A DNA stretch of 64,000 nt. Origin: Phytophthora sp. 'mugwort'. Taxonomy: Eukaryota; Oomycota; Peronosporomycetes; Peronosporales; Peronosporaceae. The notes beneath the pieces were generated by a model. The model was not told where the DNA came from and searched no databases. It saw only the letters and a program-made list of their open reading frames with translations. The position numbers and the translations under genes are program-made. The stretch is taken from assembly GCA_033558025.1 (NCBI GenBank), contig JAUCEF010000018.1, positions 4,278,001 to 4,342,000 on the forward strand. The letters are read 5' to 3'. Below, piece after piece: positions 1 to 10,870 of this stretch (positions are counted from its first letter, which is position 1; the number at the start of each line of letters is the position of its first letter).

Positions 1-1373
1 TGCAGCGAGAGTTGTCGATGCAGTGACACAATTATTAACCCATGATCGCCGACAGTACTCGTCCAGAAACAAATGATTCTGTTTATCCAGACCTGTGGGC
101 TGCAATCCCAGGTACAAGCATTGCTTCTGCTGCTCAAGAGTGATATATAGCACGCACTACAGACGGGCTAACAGTGGCCACGTAGTCGCCATGGCTGCAC
201 GTCGCCTATATATTTTGTGTTCGGTCCCATGGAAGTCGATAATTATGATGTTGTAGACTAGATTTCCACGTTGCAGCTCAGCGTGTGCATCTGAGACATA
301 TTTATGTACATGTAATGATGAATCCCCCGCTGTGATCCGTTATATCGTGTTTCGACGTGTATGTCGAGGCAGGAACACATGCAACGTCGACTTCTCGAGT
401 CGTAGTCCACTACAAGTACATGTAGTACCTACCATCTTTTGACAAACTAAAGCATAATTTATTCCGTAGATGAAAATTGGAATGGACAGTAGGACCGTCG
501 GGTGGCTACTGCGACCGACTCTTGACAGCGCAAAAAACGACTTCAACCAACGACCTTTTGCACGCCACTAGCGACACGTACCAATAAGTGGCGCCATGTC
601 GGCCGCTTTCCCCTTCGTCGGTCAGTGCACATTGTTCAGTAGATCCCGTTCGGACGCCCCCCTTATCGTTGTGTTGTATCGAGAGCAGATCCCTTCACCC
701 GTCTAGAGAATGCGCTCTGGAGCGTCTTCCACTGCCGCGGGGTGAGCGAATGACTGACAAACAACCTGCAGAATACCTGCGTCTAACCCTCTAAACGAAT
801 ATTCTAACATAGAACAAGTCGCTGGCGGTTGTGCTGACAAGTCTGTGGGAGATGTGGAGTCTGCAGCCGACGCTGCACCGTCGAATTGTAGCTTCTCGTA
901 TGTTCTCGCGAAGCTTCTCGGTGCTGTAGCTTTCAACTCATGATCTCTTTGAATACTGCTCGACAGGATCTGCCCTGCTGAAGGTGGTGGTGGTGCGTAT
1001 TCTGCGCGCTGTCAACCTTCGTATTAGTCTGACATGGAGTCTCCCGATTGACCAGCTGGTACATTGTACACGACAGATAATTTGTTGTCCTACACAGCTG
1101 ACTCACTCCTGTCAACTGCTTTATATCTCAGCATACACTGCTGCAATTGCTTCATGTCATTGTAAGTGGCAGTATTCTCCTGCAGCAATTTACCACACAG
1201 GTTTGTAGATTGGCGACAGTATTTCTCGAAATCGAGTTATATATTGACACCGGCTTTTTTCACCGGGCAAAAAAAAACATTCCCACATAAGGTAGCTCGA
1301 TGCCGCCTGTTCTATTGAACAGATCCAACGCCGATTCAGTGAGTTCACTTCGGGCTGGAAACTTTGTATTGAC
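1..1373. other. No recognisable gene
   Basis: I see no reading frame longer than 77 codons that resembles a protein, and no RNA gene or clear repeat. It may hold the 5' flank of the TPR gene that follows. A non-coding upstream exon cannot be excluded. Confidence 0.5.
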
Positions 1374-3317
1374 TTGTGCAAGATTCTGTCGAGGAACTCG
1401 ACCGTCTGTCAGGAATTCGCCATTGACGGCTTGGATTTCGGGACTCAACAGGACCAAATTGGCGTAGCAGACGACGGAGTGTGCTCGATTATCTCGATGA
1501 AAACGTCACGTTCTGTAGCATCGACTAAATATTCAGTCGTTCCGTCCACCGCTCAATCCGAGCTCAAGCAGGCACACTACCAGTCGGCCATCACAAAAGA
1601 TGATATTCAAGAGCACAACCCTAACGAACATTTCAGACTCAAGACGCTCGAAGAATATCGCTTCGCTACTCGTTTTCAAGAGAAACGCGTGACGTTAAAA
1701 ACCTGGCGCTGGGCACTACGTGAAGCACACAAATTTATTCAATCAGGTGACCGTGTAAGTCTCGCGGAGGCATTGTATCTGTTGCTAGAGATTATTTATC
1801 TCGACCCACGTGGTTGTAACCTCGCGTCGATGTATCTTGATACTGGGTCTATTTACCTTGCCTTCGATCACCTCGATGAAGCTGCAAAGGCTTATCGCAA
1901 TAGTTTACGCCTGGATGGGTCGAATTGGAGAGCTCGATACAACTTGGGGGTGGCTGCAGCTCGCTTGCAGCACTTTGCAGACGCTACTCGACAGTTAAGA
2001 CTCGCCTCGAAATCCTGTCCGCCAGATATTGCCAGTGAGATTGCCACGATCCTTGTGGAGATTGAGCACATTCAATATTCAAAGAACTTGCGGGCTTTCC
2101 ACGAAACGGCGGAACCACGTACGTTCACGATGCAGTACTTGGAGTCCCAGTATCTGGTCTCAGGAACTCGAGACTCATCCGCTTTGCAAGAAGAATGCAC
2201 TCTTAGCCATCGCAAGGGGGTGGCATTAATATCGTCTACTCCGCTGCTACTGGATGTCTCGCACGAGTGGCAAGGCGCTTTAGCATCTTTGCTACATCGA
2301 CTCCATGCTGTTGCTCGTTGTCGTCACTGTAGTGTTCAAGACGAAATGTTACAGCTAGATTCAACTCGGACTGGTCGCGTTACAGTTGGTGTGTTTAATG
2401 AGGTGGTGGCACGAATTACAGGGATCCCTCTGCGCATAACAGAGCAACAAGAGCTTACTCGTATGCTAGGCAAACACGGGTACGTCTTATAATGGGCTTT
2501 TGATGTATTACTGGTACTAGATAAGGCTAACTGTGATGCAAACTTGAAACTCTGATTCAGATCTACTAGTTTTCTCTACCTAAAGCCAAATACAGAAAGT
2601 TGTCATGCTTTTGATGAGATACAGCACCATGGAGCGTGTCATACACGACTAAACTGGAATCTATACCGGAAACGTACAAGGCGGAGCGTAAACAGCAAAA
2701 CCGGCGGACTGTGGTACTGGTTCGAAATGACAATGACACAATGGATTAAACAAGTGCTACCTCAGCCACATCCAGTGCTGGTAGAAACATTATTTGAGCA
2801 TGGATGGCTCACCCCATTGGATTTTGCATGGAGATGGCGGCATTTGCCGGAACCGGACACTTTTCCAATGCTACAACTTGCTGACCGCGGGATATTCATT
2901 TATGAATGTCATCGTACGCGACGATGCATCCAAGAGGAGGCAAGCAAGGTTTTACAAATGTTTGTACGAAGATTCCTTATCAAGTGTAAGTGGAGCAAAC
3001 ATGTTGGCGCTCCGCATATCCGCCAAGAGATAAGTGTGCATGAAACAGCGTATTTGGAGGATTTGCATACAAGGCTGGTGAACAACACATTGTTCGACCA
3101 GCAAGTTGCACTCGAAGTACTTCAGTGCATTGACGATATGGTCTACGATGTGATTTGTTTTGATCGTCGACAGCAGCAGAAAATATACGAGGATCTCCAA
3201 TTGCAAGAGATTCCTATGAGAACGGAACAGCGGCAGCAGCTCATTTCTGGAGCTGTACAGACAAATGAAGCAACGCAGAATCCCCACGTGACTCATTTGT
3301 TTGGACACGAACTTTAA
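1374..3317 (+). CDS. TPR-repeat protein with a degenerate EF-hand
   Basis: Two exons, 1374-2479 and 2561-3317, joined across an 81-bp GTACGT...CAG intron. The splice keeps the frame (GG + A), giving about 620 residues. Residues about 130-215 form helix-turn-helix pairs of TPR type, for example AAKAYRNSLRLDGSNWRARY. Around residue 330 there is a weak EF-hand-like loop (LDSTRTGRVTVGVF). The C-terminal half is helical, with basic stretches (residues about 440-480), and I do not recognise it. The role is unknown; TPRs usually mediate protein-protein contacts. The start is uncertain: ATG at 1497 (MKTSRSV) is an alternative because residues 1-41 look poorly structured. The stop lies 3 bp from the stop of the convergent gene on the other strand, so the two 3' UTRs must overlap. 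Confidence 0.75.
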
Positions 3318-3320
3318 ATT

Positions 3321-6312
3321 TCAAAGCAGATTGGTCAGTAAAGTGTCTGACATCGAGAGAACCGTGTCGTTGAGCTCTGTGACGGTCTGCTCGACAAGGT
3401 CGTCCAGTAGCATCTCCTCCAGTCTGCAAAATGGACAAACACAAGCATACGTCAATCTTCGCAAGTAAACCAGTCTTCACTTCAAGTGTAGTACGCACAT
3501 TTCAATGACTGCGAACTGTGTCATGCCGGTCTCAGCGAGAGATGATTCCACAAGTCGACGATGATGCTGAAACTTTCGTCTTCTCCGTTCAATGGACTGA
3601 AGCCTTTTGCCTTGCAAGATTGAAGTTCTCACGGGCGTTTCTGCAAACAAAGTTTTTTGCACGGAGGGCTCGATTTCAATGGACGCAACTCCATCTCCGA
3701 AGAAAGCCGTTCTCCCAGCAAGAGCTTCAGTAGCGTGTCCATGTGGAGGCAGATCTGCATCGTTGTCGGGGACGTTGACATTCATCACCATTTCCAGTGG
3801 GAGAGTCAAGTTTGGCACATTTACGCTTTCGTGTTGAGATGGCGTCACTGACATCTGGTCGAGGCTGCCATGGGGAAGCGAATCTTTCAAGAGGTCGCAT
3901 TTTGCGTCGGAGATGTGATAGCTTAGCGCAAGTCCTTGGCGAATGCTGTTCTCCTCGCGTTCGATTTCCTCAATGCGAACCAATATATTGTCCAGTTGGT
4001 CTGAGTGGTGAGCTTTTAGCTGACGGCAGGACTGTTGTTTGTCTTCTTCGTTTAACAACTGGACTGTGTCCTACATTTCCCACGATGAAAGTAAATCACA
4101 ATGAGACTCAGTAATACTCCACATGTCCGTGACCGTTTCATAGCCTTACCAGTAAAATGTCGTCCAAAATGGCTGATGCCAGTATATCTGAATTTTGCGC
4201 TATCGTAGCCATATCTCCCGATGGTAGAAAGAGTGACAACTTTGAGCCGTGCCGTTGCTGAATTTCTCGGAGAGTGGCTTCAGCTTGATGTACAAGTGGA
4301 AACAGAGAGGCCTGCATCCATACAGTTGGGAGCGGCACAAAGATCGTCAGCATATAAGTTTATAGGCGCAATCTTCCAGCCATATCATCAAAACCCTCGA
4401 TTGACTCACCCGAAGACTGTACACAACACTAGCGGCGCGTTTGAGTATCCGATCCGACCTGGAGTAGTCTGGGTCGTTTTCGAATTGATTATTTCCCGAT
4501 TCAGGTGCCCATCGTAGTGCTGCGGTTGCTTGGGCTCTCTTAAACATTCCGTCGATGCGATTCTGCCGCCAGAAACGAGTTAACAATTATACACAATAGG
4601 TCAGGTACTTGCATACTTTGATAAGCTGTTCAACGTGTGAAATTTGCTACCTGAATTTCCTCTAAGTAGGGATCATCATTTTGAATGGGCTGATGTTCAG
4701 CTGCCACAATCGCCTCCCGTTGAACGGAAGCTGAGAAGTGTTCCTCCTCCTCGTGTAATTCACGACGTTTTCGAGTTGGTGACACCGACCAATCTCGTCG
4801 TTTAGGAGTCAAATTGTTCGACTGATCGCCCCTTGAATAAGGTGAACTGGACGATGGCATGGAGCTGTTGGGCAAATACTCGGAAGCGCAGGGCAGGGAT
4901 GGCGAACTATTAGCACTGCCTTGACCTGCGCACGCAGTTCGTGGGGGTTGACTCATTGGACGTGATGCAGCATCAAGTGTGCCTACCAGGATTTCCCATT
5001 CTTCCAGATCGATCGAGTTGTGTCGACCTTCATGAATGAGATAGACATAATCGGAGATCTAGGGAACAACATCCAAGTCGAAAGTAAGCACGCATTTTGG
5101 ACAGTAATCTAGGAAAAATACAACGATACAACTTACCTGGTTGTGCGTTGCTGGTAAGCCAAGCAATCGGAGCCCCTGCAAAATTTGACTGACACCGATT
5201 CGCTTTTCGTTGTCTCGATCCAGTACCCCAAACACGCGCGTTGGGTAATTGTCGTACCGTCGAGTGCGCGAACCTACGCCGCTGCTCCGATTCGTAGAGT
5301 TGGAACGTGGTACTGGAGAGTGACGAGGAGAGGAAGAATGCTGAGACCGTTGTGGTGATGAGTACAGCGACGACCACCCGAGACCGGATCTTCGTATTCT
5401 GGGCGATGTCGTTGCCGAGCGAAGCGAGTCTTGTTTATCTAGTGCAGGAGGATCAATAGTGAGCGCAGGCGACTGGACCGGAGCTTGTCGAGGAGGAGAC
5501 AGCGAGGACACACTTGGAGATCGAACGGGTCTTGCTCTTTGTTCGCTTTCTGACGGAACTGACAGCACGTGCGACCTAAGCAGTGCCTTGCTCACTCGGG
5601 GTGCCGACAGTCGCTCGAACACGCTCTCTCGACTGCCTGAGCGTGTCCCGATTCGTCCAAAGCGTGCATCCACTGACCGTCCTGTCAATTGCTCAATATT
5701 CTGCCGTACAAAATCCTTGGTCCTGCGCTGCGGCCAATGCGCCACGCTCTGTCGTTGCTGCGCGTATACACTAGATGGTCCGGACCGGTACCGTACGGGT
5801 GTTGTTCGTAAACGCGTCGTCTTTTTCCGTCTCGAATTGGCCGTCGCGCTGCTCGTAACTCTCTTCTGTGTTACATGCTGCTTCTCTTCTCCCTTTTCTT
5901 TCCTGCGGTCGCCTGCCTTTGACTGAAACAATTGCGACTTCTTGAGTGACGCGTCGAACAGCGTCGAGCCGTGGCTCACGTCGGCGTCCCAGCCGGGGCG
6001 TCGTGCCCGCGGCTTCGTAGTTGCAATTGGTGTTGTACTTGTTGCATTTATCTGTGTCTTTGACTGAGCTCGAGGCCGTCGCTGCAGCTGCGGTGCAAGC
6101 TCTTCCGTTAGTTCAGCAGCATACGGACTCGGCTCATGTGCTTGAGGCCGCCTGTTACGGTACACGACCGGCGAAGGCGGCGCGTTGTGCACCGCGAACG
6201 TCACGACGCGCCGCGGTGAGCTGCTGTCGCTGCCGGTAGTCCACACTGAAGGACTGCTCTGCTGCTGCCAGGCGCTCGAAGGCCGCGCGAACAGCATCTG
6301 CTGCTGCGTCAT
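3321..6312 (-). CDS. EF-hand / coiled-coil protein, six exons, possible frameshift
   Basis: Exons (5'-3' on minus): 6312-5137, 5060-4651, 4562-4410, 4311-4150, 4070-3499, 3423-3321. All junctions are GT-AG and every junction after exon 2 keeps phase. Exon 1 encodes about 390 residues that are Ser/Pro/Arg-rich and low in complexity. It ends in an EF-hand-like segment (VFGVLDRDNEKRIGVSQIL). Exon 2 continues with a second EF-like motif (RHNSIDLEEWEILV) and later exons form a coiled coil (LEEMLLDDLVEQTVTELND near the end). Exon 1 ends in phase 0, but the frame of exon 2 that encodes the EF motif needs a 2-base shift inside a CT repeat near 5035-5045. This is either a real frameshift, a sequence error, or use of a weaker donor 7 bp downstream (T|GTATCG). 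The start is ATG 6312, since the extra 5' codons are TTG-initiated. Function unknown; calcium-responsive scaffold is an inference. Confidence 0.65.
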
Positions 6313-6548
6313 TACGAAAGGCAAGTGAGACGTCTTTTCGAGCTTGGTGTGTTGCTACATAATGTATACATATGTACTTATTTATACTGTTACTTCATTA
6401 AGTGTATACTTACTGCCGTTACTTTAACCGAGCGGTGTAACGACAGTGGCTCCAGCCATATCGACCTTCCCCCTCTGGATAGCAGAGTCTCTTCGGTCGC
6501 CATACCCCAAGCAAGCCCGTCTCTAGTATCCCCGTCAGCCAGCTAGCC
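6313..6548. promoter_or_regulatory. Divergent intergenic region (236 bp)
   Basis: This short gap separates the start codons of the EF-hand gene (-) and the nucleotide-sugar transporter (+), so it must carry both promoters. I do not see a convincing TATA box or a clear match to the oomycete initiator consensus. Confidence 0.5.
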
Positions 6549-7565
6549 ATGTCGCCTGCGAAGGGTCACGTCGCGGGCTCGCTGGTGCTGTCCATCATGT
6601 CGTGCCTCGTGTACAGCGTCATGTCCAATGTGATGGTGCTGACGAACCGCTACCTTTTGGGCAAGAAGTACTACGGCTTCGATGAGAAGTTCTTTGTGGT
6701 GGCCGTACAGGCCGGCGTGGCCGTGCTTGTGTTGGAGCTGGCCAAAATGCAGAAGCTCATCGCGTATGACCCGTACGACAGCAAGATCGCACGCAAGTGG
6801 GCGCCCGTCACTTTCTTTTTCGTGGCCATGCTGTACACGGGCATGCAGGCCACCGCAGGGCTCCCCATCCACATTGTCACGGTCTTCAAGAACGTCACCA
6901 ACATCATCATCGTCTTCGGTGAGTGGCGCTTCTTCGGCGAGCGCGTGGGCGGCCTTGTGCTCGTCAGTCTCGGTGTCATGCTCATGGGCGCCGTCATGTC
7001 CTCGTACAGCGACGTGGGTGGCAAAGCCACGCCTTCCACGCTCTCGGGCTACTTCTGGATGGTACTCAACTGCGCCTCCACCGCCGGCTATGTGCTGTAC
7101 ATGCGCTACGCCACGTCACGCTCGTCACTCAAGATCTCGAAGTTCGGCATGGCCTTTTACAACAACCTTATCTCGCTGCCGTTGCTTGCGCCTCCGCTCG
7201 TGCTTAACGGCGAAGCCTTCACGGTCTGGAGCAACCCGTTGTTGGGCAACTTCAACTTCACACTGCTGCTCTTCATCAGTGGCGTGCTCGGAGTGGGTCT
7301 TAACCTGGCGTCATTCTGGTGTGTGTCCGCCACATCCGCCACGACCTACGCGACTGTGGGCGGTCTGAACAAGATCCCGACTACATTCATCGGCGTGCTG
7401 CTGCTCGGCGAGCCGCTGAAGCCTGACACGGCCATCTACGTCACGTTCGGCATGGTCGGTGGTATCCTCTACGGTTACGCTAAGTTTAAGGAGGGCGAGA
7501 ACGCCAAGAAGGTCAAGTCCGCGCAAGAAGCGCTCCCGCAGACCACCCACGATACTAAGGCATAG
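6549..7565 (+). CDS. Golgi GDP-mannose (nucleotide-sugar) transporter
   Basis: Intronless, 338 residues, the usual size for this family, with about ten hydrophobic segments. It belongs to the drug/metabolite transporter superfamily, VRG4/GONST-like branch. Two family signatures are visible: an FKN motif (VFKNVTNIIIVFGEW, residues about 113-127) and a GALNK-type motif (VGGLNKIPTT, residues about 275-284), both known in Vrg4 to contribute to GDP-mannose recognition. By homology it exchanges cytosolic GDP-mannose for luminal GMP in the Golgi, supplying mannosyltransferases. The tail is short, polar and Lys-rich (EGENAKKVKS), as in homologues with cytosolic C termini. The start is the first ATG of an uninterrupted frame. 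Codon use is strongly GC-ending, suggesting high expression. A closely related sugar-nucleotide specificity cannot be ruled out. Confidence 0.9.
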   Translation: MSPAKGHVAGSLVLSIMSCLVYSVMSNVMVLTNRYLLGKKYYGFDEKFFVVAVQAGVAVLVLELAKMQKLIAYDPYDSKIARKWAPVTFFFVAMLYTGMQATAGLPIHIVTVFKNVTNIIIVFGEWRFFGERVGGLVLVSLGVMLMGAVMSSYSDVGGKATPSTLSGYFWMVLNCASTAGYVLYMRYATSRSSLKISKFGMAFYNNLISLPLLAPPLVLNGEAFTVWSNPLLGNFNFTLLLFISGVLGVGLNLASFWCVSATSATTYATVGGLNKIPTTFIGVLLLGEPLKPDTAIYVTFGMVGGILYGYAKFKEGENAKKVKSAQEALPQTTHDTKA

Positions 7566-7833
7566 ATCTATCGGCCCAATGTGGACCATCCGTTGGACGA
7601 GGAGAAGCGGCTGAACTATTTGTGCCGTCGTCTTCCTCGCGCCGCAGTGCGTTGGAATGCATTTCTTTCATCTTTAGCCAGCCTTTTTGCATGGAATATG
7701 AAGACACAAAATGTATTGAGAGGCATTTCTTTGCTTTTGTGTGTCTCGTTACCATTATTCAAAGCTCCTTTATGGGCTTACAACTTCGTCACTTGTTTTG
7801 CTGATCAAAAAAGGATAAATACTCCATCGTCGC

Positions 7834-9437
7834 TCACTCCGTCGGCTTAGCGTCCGTGTCTTGTGCGCGATGACGCTCCTGTTCATGCGCTTGGATCTGC
7901 TCGAAACGAGAACCCGGTGCAACTGACATTCGGCTGCTAAGTAGGACATTGGAAGCATCCAAGCGCGAGCCAGCCATTTCCAAGAAGGCATCTTCCAGCG
8001 CAGATTGGGTCATAGAACCTGAGAACGGGTTATCGCCATGGAAGGACGACATGGTGGACATAGCGGACATGCGCATCATCAACTGGCGCTGCAAATCTCC
8101 AGCCGTGGGGTCGCCCGTTCCATAGACATCATTCAAAAATGGTGCTGCAGCAGCTCTAGCTTCCACTCCTCCAATGCCACGAATGCTACTACCAGCGCTG
8201 CTCGCGGCAGATTCACGAGCAGTCATGTCTTCTTCCTTTAAGAAGGGATACTCTGCCACGATCAAACAAACCCAACATCAAGAATTAGTCAGATAGATAT
8301 CCAAAAATTCACAAATGCATCAGTCTTGTTACCTGAGTTGGAAATCTTCCGGCTGAGTCGAGGAGAGCCGATGAGCGGTGAACCCAAAGGCGGTGAGCTA
8401 AGCGGCATGGCTCCAAGTTTCAGCCCCTTGAAGGCGTGTGTGAGAATAGAGGCCGAGTAGTTTGGACCAGCTCCCAGTTCGCCAATTTCACCCTGTATAG
8501 GAACAAAACAATCATGTTAATGAGAATCAGCAATGAGGGAAAATGTGCTTTAGAGCTTCAACAGATAGAAAAATGTACCTGTGAGTAGGGAGGTGACATG
8601 GCCCCTCGCGGCGAGAGTCTTGGCAACAAGGCCGTTTCGTCGTCCTCAAGTCCAAAGCGACCTTGAAAACTCTGTTTGTGGCGCAAACTTGGAGGAGAGT
8701 TAAGCACCGGTGCGGTGTAATTGGGGTCGTTCACCAGACTCTCCCATCTGAACGGACTCCCTCCGGGCACACCAGTCCCTAGCTGTCTTGCTGCTGCAGG
8801 CCCAGTCACCGCAAACGGCGGTGGGGACACAGGAGACGTCGGACCGCTACTCGCAAACTCCCCAGAAGTGTCCAGCGACTGCAACTTGGGAGAAGCCACG
8901 GGAGTTGTGAAGTCGCTGAGCGATGCTTGCTCTTCGAGAAACTCGTCCTCGCTGTCCAGCAGCGCCCCCTCCAGCTCTTCGTTAAGCCCTGCAGTCTCTT
9001 CTTTTCCCTCCACTTGCTGTTCTCCCCCCACAGCGCTGAATCGGTCCTGAGCGTCATGTAAAAAGGCGTAGCGCTTCACACAGTCCACGGGAGAACGGCG
9101 CACCACACGAGAGACTTCCAACCCTGTCAATATCAGGTCAAATTCCACGAGAACAAGATCGTTAGACTCATATTTTACTCACTACAAGGTACACTGCCGA
9201 ATGCAGTGTAGACCGCTGAATAGCTGCAAATTCCGAGCTGAACGCACAATTGACACCGACGGGGAATCGCTCCCCACTTGCCGTGGACTGCGTCACCAAC
9301 AGCATCAGTTTCTCGTCTACAGCGCGTGACCACTGCGCAGGACGCGGATGCGGTGCGTAACGGATGCTGGACCAGCGTGGCTCCCCCTGCAGCTCCTCGG
9401 GCTCCGCCGCCGCGGCGTCCGATCTCGACGTCGCCAT
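7834..9437 (-). CDS. SANT/Myb-like domain protein
   Basis: Four exons on minus: 9437-9179, 9123-8579, 8492-8333, 8252-7834, giving about 460 residues with phase kept at all three GT-AG junctions. Residues about 35-105 read as a divergent SANT/Myb domain: a Trp-led first helix (QWSRAVDEKLMLLV) and a third helix RRSPVDCVKRYAFL, split by the first intron. The rest is acidic and Ser/Pro-rich with many SP dipeptides (PLGSPLIGSPRLS), typical of a regulatory tail. A chromatin or transcription role is inferred from the domain only. The donor of exon 1 (A|GTAAAA) is chosen because it alone gives the right phase; a nearby GTGAGT would break the frame. It lies 92 bp downstream of the CIAO1 stop on the same strand. 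Confidence 0.65.
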
Positions 9438-9528
9438 GCTGCGGTCTACTTCACTTGATCAGTCTGAGAATAACGTACTTAAGCAGATTTAAGTATAAAT
9501 TCGTCATCACATGGCTTCATTAATGACA

Positions 9529-10695
9529 TTACGGCAACTGGAGCTTCCAGATGCGCACGAGCGCGTCGTCCCCTGCCGAAGCAAGTAGTAGCGTCTTCTC
9601 GCCGCTGTCCTCCAGTAACCTCGGACTCCATCGCACACAGTTGATGTCGCTCGCGTGAGCCTGCTTCTGATCGACTGCCAGGGTGAAGGAGGTAGGCGAG
9701 CTCGTCGGCTGACCTTGGAACACACGGATAGCGTTGTCGGCCGCGCCTGTGGCCAACAAGTCGCCCTGCTTAGACCAGTCCACACTGAAAATGGTGCGCT
9801 CGTGGCAGTTCGACAGCGTGAACGCCTGCTCCCACTGCTTCAAACTGCAAGAGCAAACACACAAAACACAAGTTGTTAGCTTCGAGCGTCATCGAAGAAC
9901 TTAATACTGACAACAACGCACCTTCCGTCCTCATTCACCTCCTTGCTGTTGGGGTCGTACTGCCAGATAATCACGTCTTTGTCGTCAGACACCGACGCCA
10001 TCTTGTTGCCCTGCGGACTGAGCGCAACGCCCCACACCGTCGACATGTGGCCAGTCAACGTCTCTTTGCAGTACCAGTCGTCGTCGTTCTCGGCCCAGAT
10101 GCGGATGGTGTCGTCGTAGCTGGCCGACACGAGGAGGTCCTCGGTCGGATGCCAGGCCACAAACTTGATGTCCTGCGTGTGGCCGTGTAGCACCGAGATG
10201 CACTCGAAGTCGGTATCGGCGTCGGCCTCCCAGATCCAAAGGCTCTTGTCGCGGCTGCAAGTGGCCAAGTAGGCGCCCGAGGGGCTCCAGGCCACGCCCT
10301 TAACTTCGCTCTCGTGGCCCTCCAGCTTCGAGATGACCTCGTACGAGCTGCTCTGCTTCTCCCAGATGACGGTGGTGCCGTCAAAGCTCACGGACGCCAG
10401 GTAGCGTCCATCGGGCGACCTTCAAGTGCAAAGCGTTAGTCCTAGCACTTCACTGTACATTGAATCGATGGTTACATAGCTGCACGCACCACTCGCAGGC
10501 TCGGATAGTGCGGCCCTGTGCGTCCTCGAGGATGCCCACGCACTCCCAGACGCCGCTACGGTTGGCCGCCCAGAGGCGAATGGTGCAGTCACCGCTGGAA
10601 GACGCCAGGAGCTTGCCATCGAAGCGCCAGGACACGTGCCACGCGCGCTCGCTGTGGCCCGCCAGCGCACACACCTGCTCCAGCTGCATTGTCAT
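9529..10695 (-). CDS. CIAO1: Cytosolic Fe-S assembly WD40 protein CIAO1
   Basis: Three exons on minus: 10695-10490, 10419-9922, 9844-9529, all GT-AG and in phase, giving 339 residues, the same length as human CIAO1. Seven WD40 blades can be read (DCTIRLWAA, DGTTVIWEK, DKSLWIWEA, DDTIRIWAE, DKDVIIWQY, DNAIRVFQG, DALVRIWKL). Strings such as GHESEVKGVAWSPSGAYLAT and DKSLWIWEAD are characteristic of CIAO1 rather than of WD40 proteins in general. In the CIA targeting complex (with MMS19 and FAM96B) it delivers Fe-S clusters to cytosolic and nuclear enzymes. The start at 10695 matches the family; an in-frame ATG at 10731 would add 12 residues. It is transcribed divergently from the homeobox gene across a 175-bp gap. 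Confidence 0.93.
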
Positions 10696-10870
10696 CGCCT
10701 GTCGAATAATGGTTTGCAAGTCACTCAGCATCCCAACAAATAATTGGACCAAATTAGTCCAAATAGTCCCAAATAGTCTCGTTTGTGGCCCCCTCCGTAC
10801 ATGGAGCAGTAGGCCAGTCCCTAACTGGCGCGGGGAGAGTGCGGCCGACGGGACGTTACGAGAACGCGCT
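10696..10870. promoter_or_regulatory. Shared divergent promoter with 10-bp repeats
   Basis: The 175-bp gap between CIAO1 (-) and the homeobox gene (+). Three consecutive 10-mers at 10751-10780 are near copies of each other (AAATTAGTCC, AAATAGTCCC, AAATAGTCTC). The 10-bp period would place them on one face of the helix. They are candidate protein-binding sites; the factor is unknown. Confidence 0.45.

Noticed and set aside
5459..5926. 155-codon plus-strand frame
   Set aside because: Antisense to the Ser/Arg-rich first exon of the EF-hand gene; no motif.
6682..7368. 228-codon frame inside the GDP-mannose transporter, Arg/Ser-rich
   Set aside because: A +1 shadow of the transporter, which has clear family motifs and membrane segments.
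10460..10870. Upstream extension of the homeobox reading frame
   Set aside because: It overlaps CIAO1 exon 1 in antisense and the shared promoter; ATG 10871 begins the protein-like part.
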